DNA of 64,000 bases, from NCBI RefSeq assembly GCF_016518545.1, contig NZ_JACVTO010000003.1, forward strand, positions 62,001-126,000. Reading direction: 5' to 3'. The notes under the pieces were generated by a model. That model was not told where the DNA came from. It did not search any database and saw only the letters and a list, made by a program, of their open reading frames with translations. Numbering within the stretch: the first letter of the stretch is position 1; the number at the start of each line of letters is the position of its first letter. The translations under genes were made by a program, and so were the position numbers. Of the stretch, positions 1-9,918 are shown one piece after another. The stretch comes from Pseudomonas sp. S30 (GTDB lineage Bacteria; Pseudomonadota; Gammaproteobacteria; Pseudomonadales; Pseudomonadaceae).

Positions 1-968
1 TGATGCAGGGCGAGTTCGGCATCAAGACCAGCACCAGCCGGGGCAACACCCTGTGGCTGACCCTGCCCCTGGACCCCAGCCGTCTCGAACAGCCGACCGC
101 CGACCTCGACGGCTCGCTGCGTGAGGCGCGGGTGCTGGTGGTGGACGACAACGACACCTGTCGCAAGGTGCTGGTCCAGCAATGCAGTGCCTGGGGCATG
201 AACGTCAGCGCCGTGCCGTCCGGCAAGGAAGCCCTGGCCCTGCTGCGCACCAAGGCGCACCTGCGCGACTACTTCGACGCGGTGCTGCTGGATCAGAACA
301 TGCCCGGCATGACCGGCATGCAGTTGGCGGCCAAGATCAAGGAAGACCCCAGCCTCAACCACGACATCCTGGTGATCATGCTCACCGGCATCAGCAATGC
401 GCCGAGCAAGGTCATCGCCCGCAACGCCGGTATCAAGCGCATCCTGGCCAAGCCCGTGGCCGGCTACACCCTCAAGACCACCCTGGCCGAGGAGCTGGCC
501 CAGCGCGGTCGGGAAACAGCGATCGCCGCCGCGCTGGGCAGCGCACCGGCGCCACTGGAGCTGCCTGCGGACTTCCGCATTCTGGTCGCCGAGGACAACA
601 GCATTTCCACCAAGGTGATCCGCGGCATGCTGGGCAAGCTGAACCTGGAGCCCGACACCGCGAGCAACGGCGAGCAGGCGCTGCTGGCCATGCAGCGCCA
701 GCGCTACGACCTGGTGCTGATGGACTGCGAAATGCCCGTGCTCGACGGCTTCTCCGCCACCGAGCGCCTGCGCGACTGGGAGCGCAGCCAGCAACGGCCA
801 CGCACGCCGGTGGTGGCGCTCACCGCGCACATTCTCGGTGAGCACAAGGAGCGGGCACTGCAGGCTGGCATGGACGGCCACATGGCCAAGCCCGTGGAGC
901 TGTCGCAGTTGCGCGAGCTGATCCAGTTCTGGGTCAACCAGCGCGACACCGCCCGCGATTGCCCCTGA
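1..968 (+). CDS. retS: RetS-type hybrid sensor kinase, C-terminal part (5' truncated by window)
   Basis: The reading frame is already open at the window edge, so only the C-terminus is present (about 321 residues). It starts in the last strand of a histidine-kinase ATPase domain and then shows two receiver domains. REC1 spans about residues 43-165, with acidic pocket D48/D49, phospho-acceptor D97 in DQNMPG, T128 and K150. REC2 spans about 192-310, with E197/D198, D241 in DCEMPVLDG, T274 and K296. Both receivers keep all catalytic positions. A double-receiver tail is the RetS layout; RetS opposes GacS and so controls the Gac/Rsm biofilm-virulence switch (family knowledge). The RetS name rests on sequence memory and on the neighbouring gene order; the sensory half cannot be seen here. 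Confidence 0.8.
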   Translation, partial: MQGEFGIKTSTSRGNTLWLTLPLDPSRLEQPTADLDGSLREARVLVVDDNDTCRKVLVQQCSAWGMNVSAVPSGKEALALLRTKAHLRDYFDAVLLDQNMPGMTGMQLAAKIKEDPSLNHDILVIMLTGISNAPSKVIARNAGIKRILAKPVAGYTLKTTLAEELAQRGRETAIAAALGSAPAPLELPADFRILVAEDNSISTKVIRGMLGKLNLEPDTASNGEQALLAMQRQRYDLVLMDCEMPVLDGFSATERLRDWERSQQRPRTPVVALTAHILGEHKERALQAGMDGHMAKPVELSQLRELIQFWVNQRDTARDCP

Positions 969-989
969 GCGCGCGCTGGCCGACGAGCC

Positions 990-1613
990 TCAGAGGTCGT
1001 AGTCGAGGATGCGCCGCAGGGCCACCTCCACCACGTTCTTCTGCACCTTGGGCAGGTGGCTGTTCTCGAATGCCAGGAGGTTGAACCGCACCAGCTCGGC
1101 GCGCACGTTCTTCAGGCTGCGCTGGCGCTTGATGAACCCCGCTTCCCAGGTATCGCGCTGGTCGATCTCATGGTACAGCACCATGTCGACGCGATGCTGC
1201 CCCGCAGGGGCACAGGGCAGCAGCTGGAAGTGCTGGCGCTCGCGGGCGTGGCGCTCCAGCTCGGCCAGGGGCCGTGCAGCGTTGGCCAGCCTGGCCAGCG
1301 AGACCTGTACCGAGTCGGCGAAATGCCCACCGGCGGTCTTCGAGATCAGGCTCAGCACTTTGTCCACCTGATCGGCACGGGCGCTGTCCGGCCAGTGGAT
1401 CTGCTCGGCCGTGACCGCGTCCCAGCCCATGAACTTGAGCTGGTTGCGGTAGTAGGCGAACCAGTCCTGCACCAGGCCTTGCTCGAAGGCATCCTGGGTG
1501 GCGCGCTCGGCCAAGGCCAGGGCCAGTTTGACCTTGTCCCGCTGGCTTGCCGACACGCCCGACAGGAACGACACCACACCAGCGCCGATCACCGCGGCAT
1601 GGGCTTCACTCAT
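990..1613 (-). CDS. Uncharacterised protein, third member of a three-paralog operon
   Basis: Codes for 207 residues; I recognise no named family. The start at 1613 is chosen over an upstream ATG because GGAAGGGGG precedes it and because it overlaps the previous stop as ATGAGTGA. No signal peptide is evident. An N-terminal alpha-rich stretch (about residues 10-65, SASQRDKVKLALALAERA then W-x3-YY-x3-L-x3-GW) matches the same region of the gene at 2343-3023. The two C-termini also align (N-x-V-E-V-A-L-x-R-I-L-D-Y-D-L here, ending LQYDI there). Translation is probably coupled to the middle gene. Real gene: confident. Function: unknown. Confidence 0.75.
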   Translation of the reverse strand: MSEAHAAVIGAGVVSFLSGVSASQRDKVKLALALAERATQDAFEQGLVQDWFAYYRNQLKFMGWDAVTAEQIHWPDSARADQVDKVLSLISKTAGGHFADSVQVSLARLANAARPLAELERHARERQHFQLLPCAPAGQHRVDMVLYHEIDQRDTWEAGFIKRQRSLKNVRAELVRFNLLAFENSHLPKVQKNVVEVALRRILDYDL

Positions 1614-2283
1614 GGCGACCCCCTTCCACTGCCAGACGGCGTGGTTTGTCGCGCTCTTTCTGCGCGACCAGGGCATGCAGCTCGTCTCGCTGCGCCGCGA
1701 ACAGCGCGCCGTCGAGTTTCAGCGACAACGCCCGCAACGTCAGCGCGGTGGCCGGCAGCGTGCGCCGCAGCGCGGCGATCAGCGCGGTGCGGTCGATCGG
1801 CTGCGGGCTGTGAGTAGAGATGCTGCACAGGTCCAGTGTGGGCCCGGCGCCGAGCAGGCCGAACTCGACGCTCAGGGCATGCGTGGAGCCTTGGTCGTGA
1901 ACGGCGAAGGTCAGCAACTGATCAAGCGCCTCGGGTCGATCCAACAGCCGCTGGCTGATGGTGCTCAACAGGCCGTCGAAGTCGAGGTGGCGCTGCGTCG
2001 TCCATTCGGCCAGGGGCCGCGCGGCAGCGCCCTCGACAGATGCGCCGGTGGTACTCTCGTGGGCACTGGACAGACGAAGCCAGCGCAGCGAGGCGAAGCC
2101 CTGGCGATAAGCCATGGCCCAGGCATCTTCGTGGGCGAAGCGCTCGCCGGCCTGCTTGGTGGCGACCAATTGGCAGTAATGCAACGAGTCGAGGGCATCG
2201 GCGCGCTGCCGAGGGTCGAGGTCGGGCGGCATCAGCAGTGCGCTGTGGCCGATGAGCATCAGCCCGTGGTCATCGTAGGTCAT
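1606..2283 (-). CDS. Uncharacterised protein, middle member of a three-paralog operon
   Basis: 225 residues, no recognised family. RBS AGGGAG lies 6-7 bases before the ATG. Its N-terminal block (DPRQRADALDSLHYCQLVA, then DAW-x2-AYRQ and SLRWLRL) can be laid on the SxxQR / W-x3-Y / GW or GF block of both neighbours, and the LL-x-I-S-x10 region also lines up with the 990-1613 product. It is the most divergent of the three and has extra residues and a charged tail (KERDKPRR). The 59-base gap to the upstream gene and the 8-base overlap with the downstream one indicate a single transcript. The homology is my by-eye alignment. Confidence 0.75.
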   Translation of the reverse strand: MTYDDHGLMLIGHSALLMPPDLDPRQRADALDSLHYCQLVATKQAGERFAHEDAWAMAYRQGFASLRWLRLSSAHESTTGASVEGAAARPLAEWTTQRHLDFDGLLSTISQRLLDRPEALDQLLTFAVHDQGSTHALSVEFGLLGAGPTLDLCSISTHSPQPIDRTALIAALRRTLPATALTLRALSLKLDGALFAAQRDELHALVAQKERDKPRRLAVEGGRHE

Positions 2284-2342
2284 GATCGAACTCCCTTGCG
2301 TGCAGGTCGCAGGTGCGGCGCCCGCAGACGCCGCGCCCCGGA

Positions 2343-3023
2343 TCAGATGTCGTACTGCAGCACGTTTTCGACGCTGCGCACGCCCAGCTTGTCCTCGACG
2401 GTGGCGCGCACCTTGTCGTAGACGAAGCTGTTCAAGGTCAGTACCGCCTGCCCGGCGTAGTAGTCGGCGCGGTCGAGCTTGAGCTGCACGCCCAGCACGT
2501 CGTCGTCCAGGTTCGGCGCGGTCGACTGCACGCAGCTCATGACCATCACCACGTCCCCTTTCTCGGTTTCCAGGCAGGCCGCCATGCCGATCACGCCACG
2601 GTCCTTGCTCTTCTTCTTGTGATGGACGATGCGCGTGTCGTTTTCCACGGAGGTGAGCTTGTCGAAGGCTTTCTTGGCCAGCTCACCCAGCACAGTGCCA
2701 CCGATCAGCGCGCTGCCAGCAGCACCGATGACCCGCACGGCGACCGCGCCCAGGGTGACGCTCAGCTCGGTCGAGCTTTCCTTTTCGAAACTGCGCTTAG
2801 GGGTGGTGAAGCCCAGGTCGCGCATGGCATCGAGGAACTTGTCGTACCAGGCCTTGCCGTCTTTCTCGATATCCAGCGTCTTGTCCGCCGCCAGGGTGGC
2901 GAAGTGGAAAGCGTTCTTCACGTCCCGACGGTGCTGCTCGGACATGCCGGCGCCGTAGGCCAGCAGGTTGCCTTCGACCAGCAGGCCGGCGTCGGTGCTT
3001 GGGGTAGCGTTGTCGTCGCTCAT
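2343..3023 (-). CDS. Uncharacterised protein, first member of a three-paralog operon
   Basis: 226 residues; start supported by AGGAG seven bases upstream. Residues about 12-65 form a helical block (MSEQHRRDVKNAFHFATLAA, then W-YDKFLDAM-DLGF) shared with the third gene. Residues about 77-110 hold a glycine/alanine-rich hydrophobic stretch (VRVIGAAGSALIGGTVLG) that could be a membrane-seeking or amphipathic segment and is not obvious in the two paralogs. The C-terminal half looks beta-rich and ends in LQYDI. There is no N-terminal signal. A perfect palindrome sits directly upstream of the RBS. Function unknown. A multi-component complex or toxin is possible from the paralogous layout, but nothing in the sequence proves it. 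Confidence 0.78.
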   Translation of the reverse strand: MSDDNATPSTDAGLLVEGNLLAYGAGMSEQHRRDVKNAFHFATLAADKTLDIEKDGKAWYDKFLDAMRDLGFTTPKRSFEKESSTELSVTLGAVAVRVIGAAGSALIGGTVLGELAKKAFDKLTSVENDTRIVHHKKKSKDRGVIGMAACLETEKGDVVMVMSCVQSTAPNLDDDVLGVQLKLDRADYYAGQAVLTLNSFVYDKVRATVEDKLGVRSVENVLQYDI

Positions 3024-3034
3024 GGGAATCTCCT

Positions 3035-3063
3035 TGGTTGTCCCTGACCATCAGGGACAACCA
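3035..3063. promoter_or_regulatory. Perfect inverted repeat upstream of the three-paralog operon
   Basis: Two 13-base arms (3035-3047 TGGTTGTCCCTGA and 3051-3063) are exact reverse complements around the 3-base centre CCA. The repeat begins 12 bases before the ATG of the gene starting at 3023 and abuts its AGGAG. It could be an operator covering the promoter/leader or an RNA hairpin gating the ribosome site. No U-run follows on the minus strand, so a simple terminator is less likely. Confidence 0.6.
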
Positions 3064-3113
3064 CATTAGCCAGAGCGCGCCGGCACGGGCGCTCTGAAGG
3101 AGTTCCTCTCAGG

Positions 3114-4826
3114 TCAGCGGTGCGGGGGGTACCAGCGTGGGGTATAGACCCACGGCGTGCCGCCGGGATGCTGAAACACGCAGGTGGTGGACGAGCCCAG
3201 CAGCACCATGGTGCGCATGTCGACCCTTTCGGGCGTCAGTTCGGCCAGCGTTGTTACCGTCAGCGTCTGCCCGGGACGGCCGATGTCGCGGCCCAGCACC
3301 ACGGGCGTCTGCCCATCGCGATGCCGGCGCACGATGTCCAGGGCCTGGCCCAGCTGCCAGGGACGGGCACGGGAGATCGGGTTGTAGAACGCCAGCACCA
3401 GGTCGGCCTGGGCGGCCAGGTCCAGGCGTTTTTCGATGATCGACCAGGGTTTGAGGTTGTCCGACAGCGACATCACGCAGAAATCGTGGCCCAGCGGTGC
3501 ACCGGCCTGGGCGGCGGTGGCCAGCGAGGCCGAGACGCCGGGCAGTATCTGCAGGTCGACCCGGTGCCAGGCAGGGTCGGTCGATTCGTGCAGCGCCTCC
3601 AGGACCGCCGCGGCCATGGCGAACACGCCCGGATCGCCCGAGGACACCACCACCACCGAACGGCCTTGGGCGGCCAGTTCGAAGGCGTGCCGGGCACGCT
3701 GCATCTCTTCGCGGTTGTCGGTGCAGTGCAGCACCTGATCGGCGCGGAACGGGCCGGCCATGCGCACGTAGGTTTCATAGCCGAGCACGTCTTCGGCGCG
3801 CGCCAGCTCGGCCTTGACCGCCGGCACCATCAGCTCGGCCGCACCGGGGCCGAGGCCGATCACCGCCAGGCGACCACGACCGCGCCCCACCTTCCGGGGC
3901 TCGAGGGGCGCATTGGCCACGCCGATCAGCAAGCCGTCGCGCGCTATCAACTGCGCGGCGCTGACCGTGCGCTGTACCGTGCTGGCCAGGCCGTCGGCGG
4001 TGGTGAAGCGCAGCGGCACGTCCAAGGCGCGAGCCGCCTCGTGCAGCGCCGGTTCGGCCATGGCCCGTTCATCTGCCAGCAGGCACACCAACGAAGCCTC
4101 GGCGAGGTGCTCGGCGGCCAGCGCGGCGCGCACGCGCGCGGCCAGGTCGCCGGCGTGTACGGACTGGGCGCTGGCCGCCTCGATGGCCACCAGCACCGAG
4201 CGCGGATGAATCAGCAGCTCGTCGCGACTCGGCGCGCGTGCCGTGCAGCTCACGTGCAGGCTCAGCCGCGCATCGTCGGCCTGGGTGAGGGCGGCCTGGG
4301 CCAGCCAGGGCGCGGCGCCTTCGATGCGCAACGCCTCGCCGGCCAGCAGGTCGGAAACGAAACGCTTGCCCTGCTCCAGGTCGGCCAGGGCATAGCCCGC
4401 TGGCGGGTTGAGCAGGCAGGTGCCGAACCGCAGCTCGCCGCTGGTGGTGATCGCCGCCGCCACGCCCAGCGCCTCGCCGATCTCGCGGGCCAGGCGGTTG
4501 ACCCCGCTGAGCCCGCCCAGCAGCGGTACCACTGCACTGCCATCCTCGGCCACGGCCAGCACGGGTGGCTCAGTGCCTTTCTCGTCGAGTACCGACGCCA
4601 GGCTACGGATGACGATGCCGGCGGCGCACAGGGCGACGATGGGCACGCCCTCGCGGTACAGGCCGCGCAAGGTGTCGCCGAAGTTCTCATAGAGGTGGTC
4701 CACCCCTTCGACGCGGCCGCTCAGGCCATGGATGCGGGCCTGGGGCAAGCGCTGCTGCACGCGCCTGGCGGTGGCCAGGCTACCCGCACCGAGGATGACG
4801 ATGGCGATGGCGTCGTGGTCGTTCAT
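3114..4826 (-). CDS. cobJ: CbiG-CobJ fusion: precorrin-3B C17-methyltransferase
   Basis: About 570 residues, roughly twice a plain CobJ. Residues about 1-315 resemble CbiG/CobE ([37 protein letters not shown]). Residues about 318-570 are the SAM-dependent tetrapyrrole methylase, with VIGLGPG near 326, [20 protein letters not shown] and [15 protein letters not shown]. CobJ methylates C17 and contracts the corrin ring. The start at 4826 makes an ATGA overlap with cobI; an in-frame ATG at 4835 is an alternative. Last gene of the leftward cobGHIJ operon. The fusion of the CbiG-like and CobJ parts is read directly from the uninterrupted frame. Confidence 0.93.
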
Positions 4827-5554
4827 CCCTGCCATTTTTCCCCCGGCACCACGATCAGCGAAAAATACGGCGAGGATTGCGGATCCACCTCATCGAGGGC
4901 GACGATCTTCTGGTTGGCCATGGTCGCCCGTTCCACGTAGAGCGCCCGCCGATCCAGCCCCAGTTCGGCGAGCACCTGGCGCACCTTGGGGAAATTGCGC
5001 CCCAGCTTCATGATCACCGCCGCATCGGCCTCGGCCAGACGCCGCTTGAGGTCCTCGTGGGGCAGCACACCGCTGAGCACGGTCAGGGTCTGGTTGCGGT
5101 AGACCAGCGGCGCGCCCAGCACCGAGGCGCCGCCGAGCATCGAGCATACGCCCGGTATCACCTGCGCGTCGTAGCGCGGGGCCAGGCGATCGTGCAGGTA
5201 CATGTAGGAGCCGTAGAAGAACGGGTCGCCTTCACAGATCACCGCCACGTCGCGGCCGGCGTCCAGGTGTTCGGCGACCTGCATGCTGGCTTCGTCGTAG
5301 AAATCGCTGATCACCTGCTCGTACGACAGCGGTGCCGGCAGCGCTTCGGTGGTCACCGGGTAGACCAGCGGCAGCAGGGTCTGCTGCGCGTGCAGGTGGC
5401 CCTCGATGATGCCGAAGGCATTGCCGCGCTTGCCCTTGGCCACGAAGTAGGCGATCACTTCGGCCTCGCGCAGCAGGCGCAGAGCCTTGAGCGTGATCAG
5501 TTCCGGGTCGCCGGGCCCTACGCCCAGGCCGAGCAGACGTCCGCGAGGCTGCAT
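4823..5554 (-). CDS. cobI: Precorrin-2 C20-methyltransferase
   Basis: 243 residues, normal for CobI. The N-terminal [21 protein letters not shown] is the tetrapyrrole-methylase signature; [18 protein letters not shown] and [13 protein letters not shown] follow. It transfers a methyl group from SAM to C20 of precorrin-2. I take the ATG at 5554, which shares one base with the cobH stop (TGATG) and lies six bases after GGAGGT; a GTG three bases upstream is also possible. Translation is probably coupled to cobH and cobJ. Confidence 0.95.
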
Positions 5555-6180
5555 CACTCCACCTCCGTGGCCAGGGCGTTTACCGCCGCCGCCGCCATGG
5601 CGCTACCGCCCAGGCGACCCTGCATGATCACGAAGGGCACGCCACGGCTGTCGGCGGCGAGCATGGCCTTGGACTCGGCCGCGCCGACGAAGCCCACCGG
5701 GAAGCCGAGGATCAGCGCCGGTTTCGGCGCGCCGGCATCGAGCATTTCCAGCAGATAGAACAAGGCCGTGGGCGCGTTGCCGATCACCACCACGCTGCCC
5801 TGCAGATGGCTTCGCCACAGTTCCAGGGCCAGCGCCGAGCGGGTGTTGCCGGCCGCCTTGGCCATCGCCGGCACGCGCGGGTCGCGCAGGGTGCAGATGA
5901 CCTCGTTGTTGGCTGGCAGCCGGGCGCGGGTGATGCCTTCGGCGACCATGTGCGCATCGCACAGGATCGGCGCACCGCTAGCCAGGGCCTCGCGCCCGGC
6001 GCGACCGGCGCCTTCGGAGAATTGCAGGCCGTCGACGGCCTCGACCATGCCACAGGCATGGATCACCCGCACCGCGAGCTTTTCCAGGTCGGCAGGAATA
6101 CGTTCCAGGCGCGCCTCCTGGCGAATGATGCGGAAGGAATTGCGATAGATCTCCTGACCATCGCGAATGTAGTCAATCAT
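5554..6180 (-). CDS. cobH: Precorrin-8X methylmutase
   Basis: 208 residues. H41 in [11 protein letters not shown] corresponds to the catalytic histidine of CobH/CbiC, which moves the C11 methyl to C12 to give hydrogenobyrinate. Other family blocks seen are [29 protein letters not shown] and [16 protein letters not shown]. The start at 6180 (MIDYIRDGQ) fits the family; the open frame runs upstream for 51 more codons but that part is a shadow of cobG. Overlaps the cobG end by eight bases. Confidence 0.95.
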
Positions 6181-7504
6181 CGAGGTGCTCCGTCGGCAGG
6201 TCGAGCATGGCGCCTGCTTCTTCTGGGGTAAGGTCGCACGCGCGCAGGCTGCCGAATCCCGGCAGGCGCGCGTCGCGCAGATAGAGGTCGTAGCGACCCG
6301 GCGCCCGGGCCAGCAAGGTGGCGGGCGCGACATGGGCCAGGGCGCAGGAACGTGGGCAGCCGGTCAGGTGCACGCTGGCGGGGGCGCCGCGGTGCAGCAG
6401 GGCGGCGACGACCCGTGCGTCGCGCTTGGTGTCGGCCAGACCGCGCGCGCAGCCGTTGGCGCCGGTGCAGGCCGCGACGCGCGCCAACGGGTGCTGCACC
6501 TGGTCGATCAGGCCCAGGTGGGCCAGGGCGGCCTGTACCGGCACCCGTCGCTGCGGGTCCAGGTTGGGCAGGACCAGGCTCTGCCAGGGCGTCAAGCGCA
6601 GGCTGCCGTCCCCTGCCAGACGAGCCTGCTGAGCCGCGCCGCGCAGCATCGCCGGGGTCAGGCGACCCAACGGCGGGGCCACGCCCAAGGCCATGCCATC
6701 ACGCTGGGCCAGCAGGCCCAGCCAGGCGGACGTCGCCGGCGCACGACGCCAGCCACACACGGCGGCGTCGCGACGCAGGGTCAGGCCCAGGCCGTCGATG
6801 AACACCTGGGTCGAACAGTCCTGCAACAACTGGCGCATGCGCGACTGCTCAGGGCTGGCCAGGGCCAGGAAGCGCTCCAGCACCGCGTGCACCAAGGCCA
6901 GGCCCTGCGCCAGCGGCACGGCGCCCAAGGGCGCGTCGTGGCCCGGACAGCCGGCCAGGCCGAAGGCGAGCCAGGGCCGCTGCTCCAGGGTCAGCGCCGA
7001 CAGCCACAGGTCATGGGGGTGGGCCAGCATCGCCAGGTCTTCGCCGCCGTCCAACTGGAGGGCGAACTTGGCCGACAGCGCGTGCAGCGCCGGAGTGGTT
7101 TCCAGCAGGTGCAGGATCTGCCCCGCCAGCGGGCGCACATCGACCACGCTCGCCGGGTCCACCCCCGCCAGGGGGCTGAGCATCAGGTTGCGCACATCGT
7201 CGCCGGCCGCCTCGCGCGGGCCGAGGCCGGCGCCGAGCAGGTGGTCGATCAAGGCGGCGTGCTGGGCGCCGATGCCGCGGATCTGCAGGTTGGCGCGGTT
7301 GGTCGCCTCGATCACGCCCGAGCCGTAGCGTTCGGCCGCCTCGGCCACCGCCTCGGCCTGCTCGGCCGACAACTGCCCGCCGGGCAACTTGACCCGACAG
7401 ATACCACCATCGGCCGCCGCGACGATGCGCCACAACCCCGGACAGGCCGAGGGACGGGGTGCAGCGACGGGGGCGTGGGTGGGCTTCAAGCGGGTGTCCG
7501 GCAA
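6173..7504 (-). CDS. cobG: Precorrin-3B synthase (CobG monooxygenase)
   Basis: 443 residues of the nitrite/sulfite reductase-like fold. Two half-domains are visible; the cluster ligands lie near residues 345-395 as C-TGANG-C followed by C-PRS-C (CX5C...CX3C), expected to bind a 4Fe-4S centre. CobG uses oxygen to make precorrin-3B, which marks the aerobic corrin route. First gene of the leftward cobGHIJ set, with only 103 bases to the divergent cobL, so both promoters must share that interval. The start is the only good ATG after a short basic leader; a later start cannot be excluded. Confidence 0.92.
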
Positions 7505-7607
7505 TCGTCAGGGCGCGCGTGGGCAATCGAGGCGCGGTATTATGCCTGCTTTGTCCGTCCGCATGAAAAGCCGGCGGTCGAGCAACCCATCGGGACGGAA
7601 TCGAGAC

Positions 7608-8819
7608 ATGGCCCCCTGGCTGACGGTAGTAGGCATCGGCGAAGACGGATTCAGCGGCCTGGGCAAGCAGGCCCGGCGCGCGCTGCTGGGCGCGTCGATC
7701 CTCTTCGGCGGCCCGCGCCAGCTCGCGCTGCTGCCGCGCTGCGTGGTCGGTCAGCGCCAGCCGTGGCCGAGCCCGTTTTCCCTGGCACCGGTGCTGGCGC
7801 TGCGCGGCCAGCCGGTGTGCGTGCTGGCCAGCGGCGACCCGATGTTCTACGGCGTCGGCGCCAGCCTGGCGCGCCAGGTGCCCGCCGAACAGATGCGCGT
7901 GCTGTCGATGCCCTCCTCCTGCGCCCTGGCCGCTGCGCGCCTGGGCTGGCCGTTGCAGGAGGTGCAGGTGGTGTCGCTGGTGGCGCGGCCATTGGCCGCG
8001 CTCAACGCCCAGCTTTACAGCGGCGTGCGCCTGCTGGTGCTGAGCAACGACGGCGACAGCCCCGCCGCCATCGCCACGCTGCTGCGCGAGCGTGGCTTCG
8101 GTCCCAGTCGCCTGAAGGTCTTCGAGCACCTGGGCGGCGCCGAGGAACGCTGCCTGAGCGGCACCGCCGAACACTGGCCCCATGCCCGCCTCGCCGCCCT
8201 CAACCTGGTGGCCATCGAGTGCCAGGCCACGCCCCACGCGGCGTGCCTGTCGCCGATCTGCGGCCTGCCCGACAGCGCCTTTCGCCACGACGGCCAACTG
8301 ACCAAGCGGGACGTGCGCGCCATCACCCTGGCGCGCCTGGCACCACAGCCGGGCGAGCTGTTGTGGGACGTCGGTGCCGGCTGCGGCTCGATCGGCATCG
8401 AATGGATGCGTGCCCACCCCAGTTGTCGAGCACTGGCCATCGAGGCCGACGAGGGCCGCCAGGGCTTCGTCGAATTCAACCGTGAGCAACTGGGCGTGCC
8501 CGGCCTGCACCTGGTGCGCGGCAAGGCGCCCGAGGCATTGCAGGGGCTGGAGCGTCCCGATGCGGTGTTCATCGGCGGCGGTGTCACCGCCGAGGGCGTG
8601 CTGGCGCACTGCTGGGCGCAGCTGCGTCCGGGCGGGCGGCTGGTGGCCAATGCCGTGACCGTGCAGAGCGAGCTGGCCCTGGCGCAGTTTCGCGAGCGCC
8701 ATGGCGGCGAGCTGACCCGTATCCATGTGGCCCAGGCCCAGGCACTGGGTCGTTTCGACACCTGGCGCCAGGCCCTGCCGATCACCCTGCTCGAGGTGGT
8801 CAAGCCCGTCGATGCGTGA
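7608..8819 (+). CDS. cobL: Precorrin-6Y C5,15-methyltransferase (CbiE-CbiT fusion)
   Basis: 403 residues. The N-terminal CbiE part ([37 protein letters not shown]) is a tetrapyrrole methylase. The C-terminal CbiT part, from about residue 225, carries the SAM loop [14 protein letters not shown] near residue 252. It methylates C5 and C15 and decarboxylates ring C. The start at 7608 (MAPWLTVVG) is chosen by homology; the frame is open further upstream. The last eight bases overlap cbiD (ATGCGTGA), implying coupling. Confidence 0.94.
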
Positions 8820-9918
8820 AGAGACCCGCGAACAGCCCGCGCCCCTGCGCAGCGGCCTGACCACCGGCAGTTGCGCCACCGCCACCAGCCTCGCCGCCGC
8901 ACGCCTGCTGCTCACCGGCCAGGCGATGGATGCCGTGCAGATCACCTTGCCCAAAGGGCGGCAGGTGCAGATGCGCCTGGAGTTCTGTCGCGGTGACGGC
9001 GAGCAGGCCGAGGCGGGCACCCTGAAGGATGCCGGCGACGACCCTGACGTGACCCATGGCGCCCTGCTCTACAGCCAGGTGCGCCTGAGCGCCACGCCGG
9101 GCGTGCGCTTCTTCGCCGGGCACGGCGTGGGCACGGTGACGCGCCCCGGCCTGGTGCTGGCGGTGGGCGAGCCGGCGATCAACCCGGTGCCTCGGCGCAT
9201 GATCGGCGAGCACCTGCAGCGCCTGGCCGAGCACTGCGCCTATGACGGCGGTTTCGAGGTCACGGTGAACGTCCAGGGCGGTGCCGAACTGGCACTCAAG
9301 ACCATGAACCCACGGCTGGGCATTCTCGGCGGGCTGTCGATCCTGGGCACCAGCGGCATCGTCCGGCCGTTTTCCTGCGCCGCCTACATCGCGTCCATCC
9401 ACCAGGGCATCGACGTCGCCCACAGCAATGGCTGCACGCACATCGCCGCCTGCACCGGCAACGCCAGCGAAGACACCATGCGCCGGGTCTACGGCCTGCC
9501 GGAAATGGCCCTGATCGAAATGGGCGACTTCGTCGGCGCCGTGCTCAAGCACCTGCGCAAGGTGCCGGTGGCACGCCTGAGCCTGTGCGGCGGTTTCGGC
9601 AAGATCAGCAAGCTGGCCGCCGGGCACATGGATCTGCACAGCCGCCATTCGAGCATCGACCTGCCGCAGCTGGCCGGCTGGGCGGCCGACATCGGCGCCG
9701 ACTCGGCGCTGCAAGCCTCGATCGTCGCGGCCAACACCAGCCAGCAGGCGCTGGCCCTGGCCCATGCTGCCGGGGTGGCCCTGGGCGATGCGGTCTGCGC
9801 CCATGCCCTGGCCTTCGCCCGCAGCGTGGTGCCGGCGCGGGTACAGGTGGAAGTGTTCGCCATCGACCGCCAGGGCGGGGTGGTGGGTACGGCCGGTGTG
9901 GCGCCACGGCCATGGTGA
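8812..9918 (+). CDS. cbiD: CbiD, cobalt-precorrin-5B C1-methyltransferase family
   Basis: 368 residues. Family signatures are [19 protein letters not shown] at the N-terminus, [38 protein letters not shown], and [19 protein letters not shown]. CbiD methylates C1 with loss of the C2 unit. It is classically an anaerobic-route enzyme, yet here it lies between cobL and cobK of an oxygen-dependent cluster where P. denitrificans uses CobF. No cobF is in the window. Start at 8812 by overlap with cobL and by homology. Confidence 0.94.

Noticed and set aside
7505..7607. Cobalamin riboswitch between cobG and cobL
   Set aside because: Only 103 bases, no B12-box-like sequence recognised, and biosynthetic clusters of this type often lack one.
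7011..9020. Long minus-strand open frame across cobG, cobL and cbiD
   Set aside because: Runs antisense to cobL and cbiD and out of frame with cobG; no recognisable motif.
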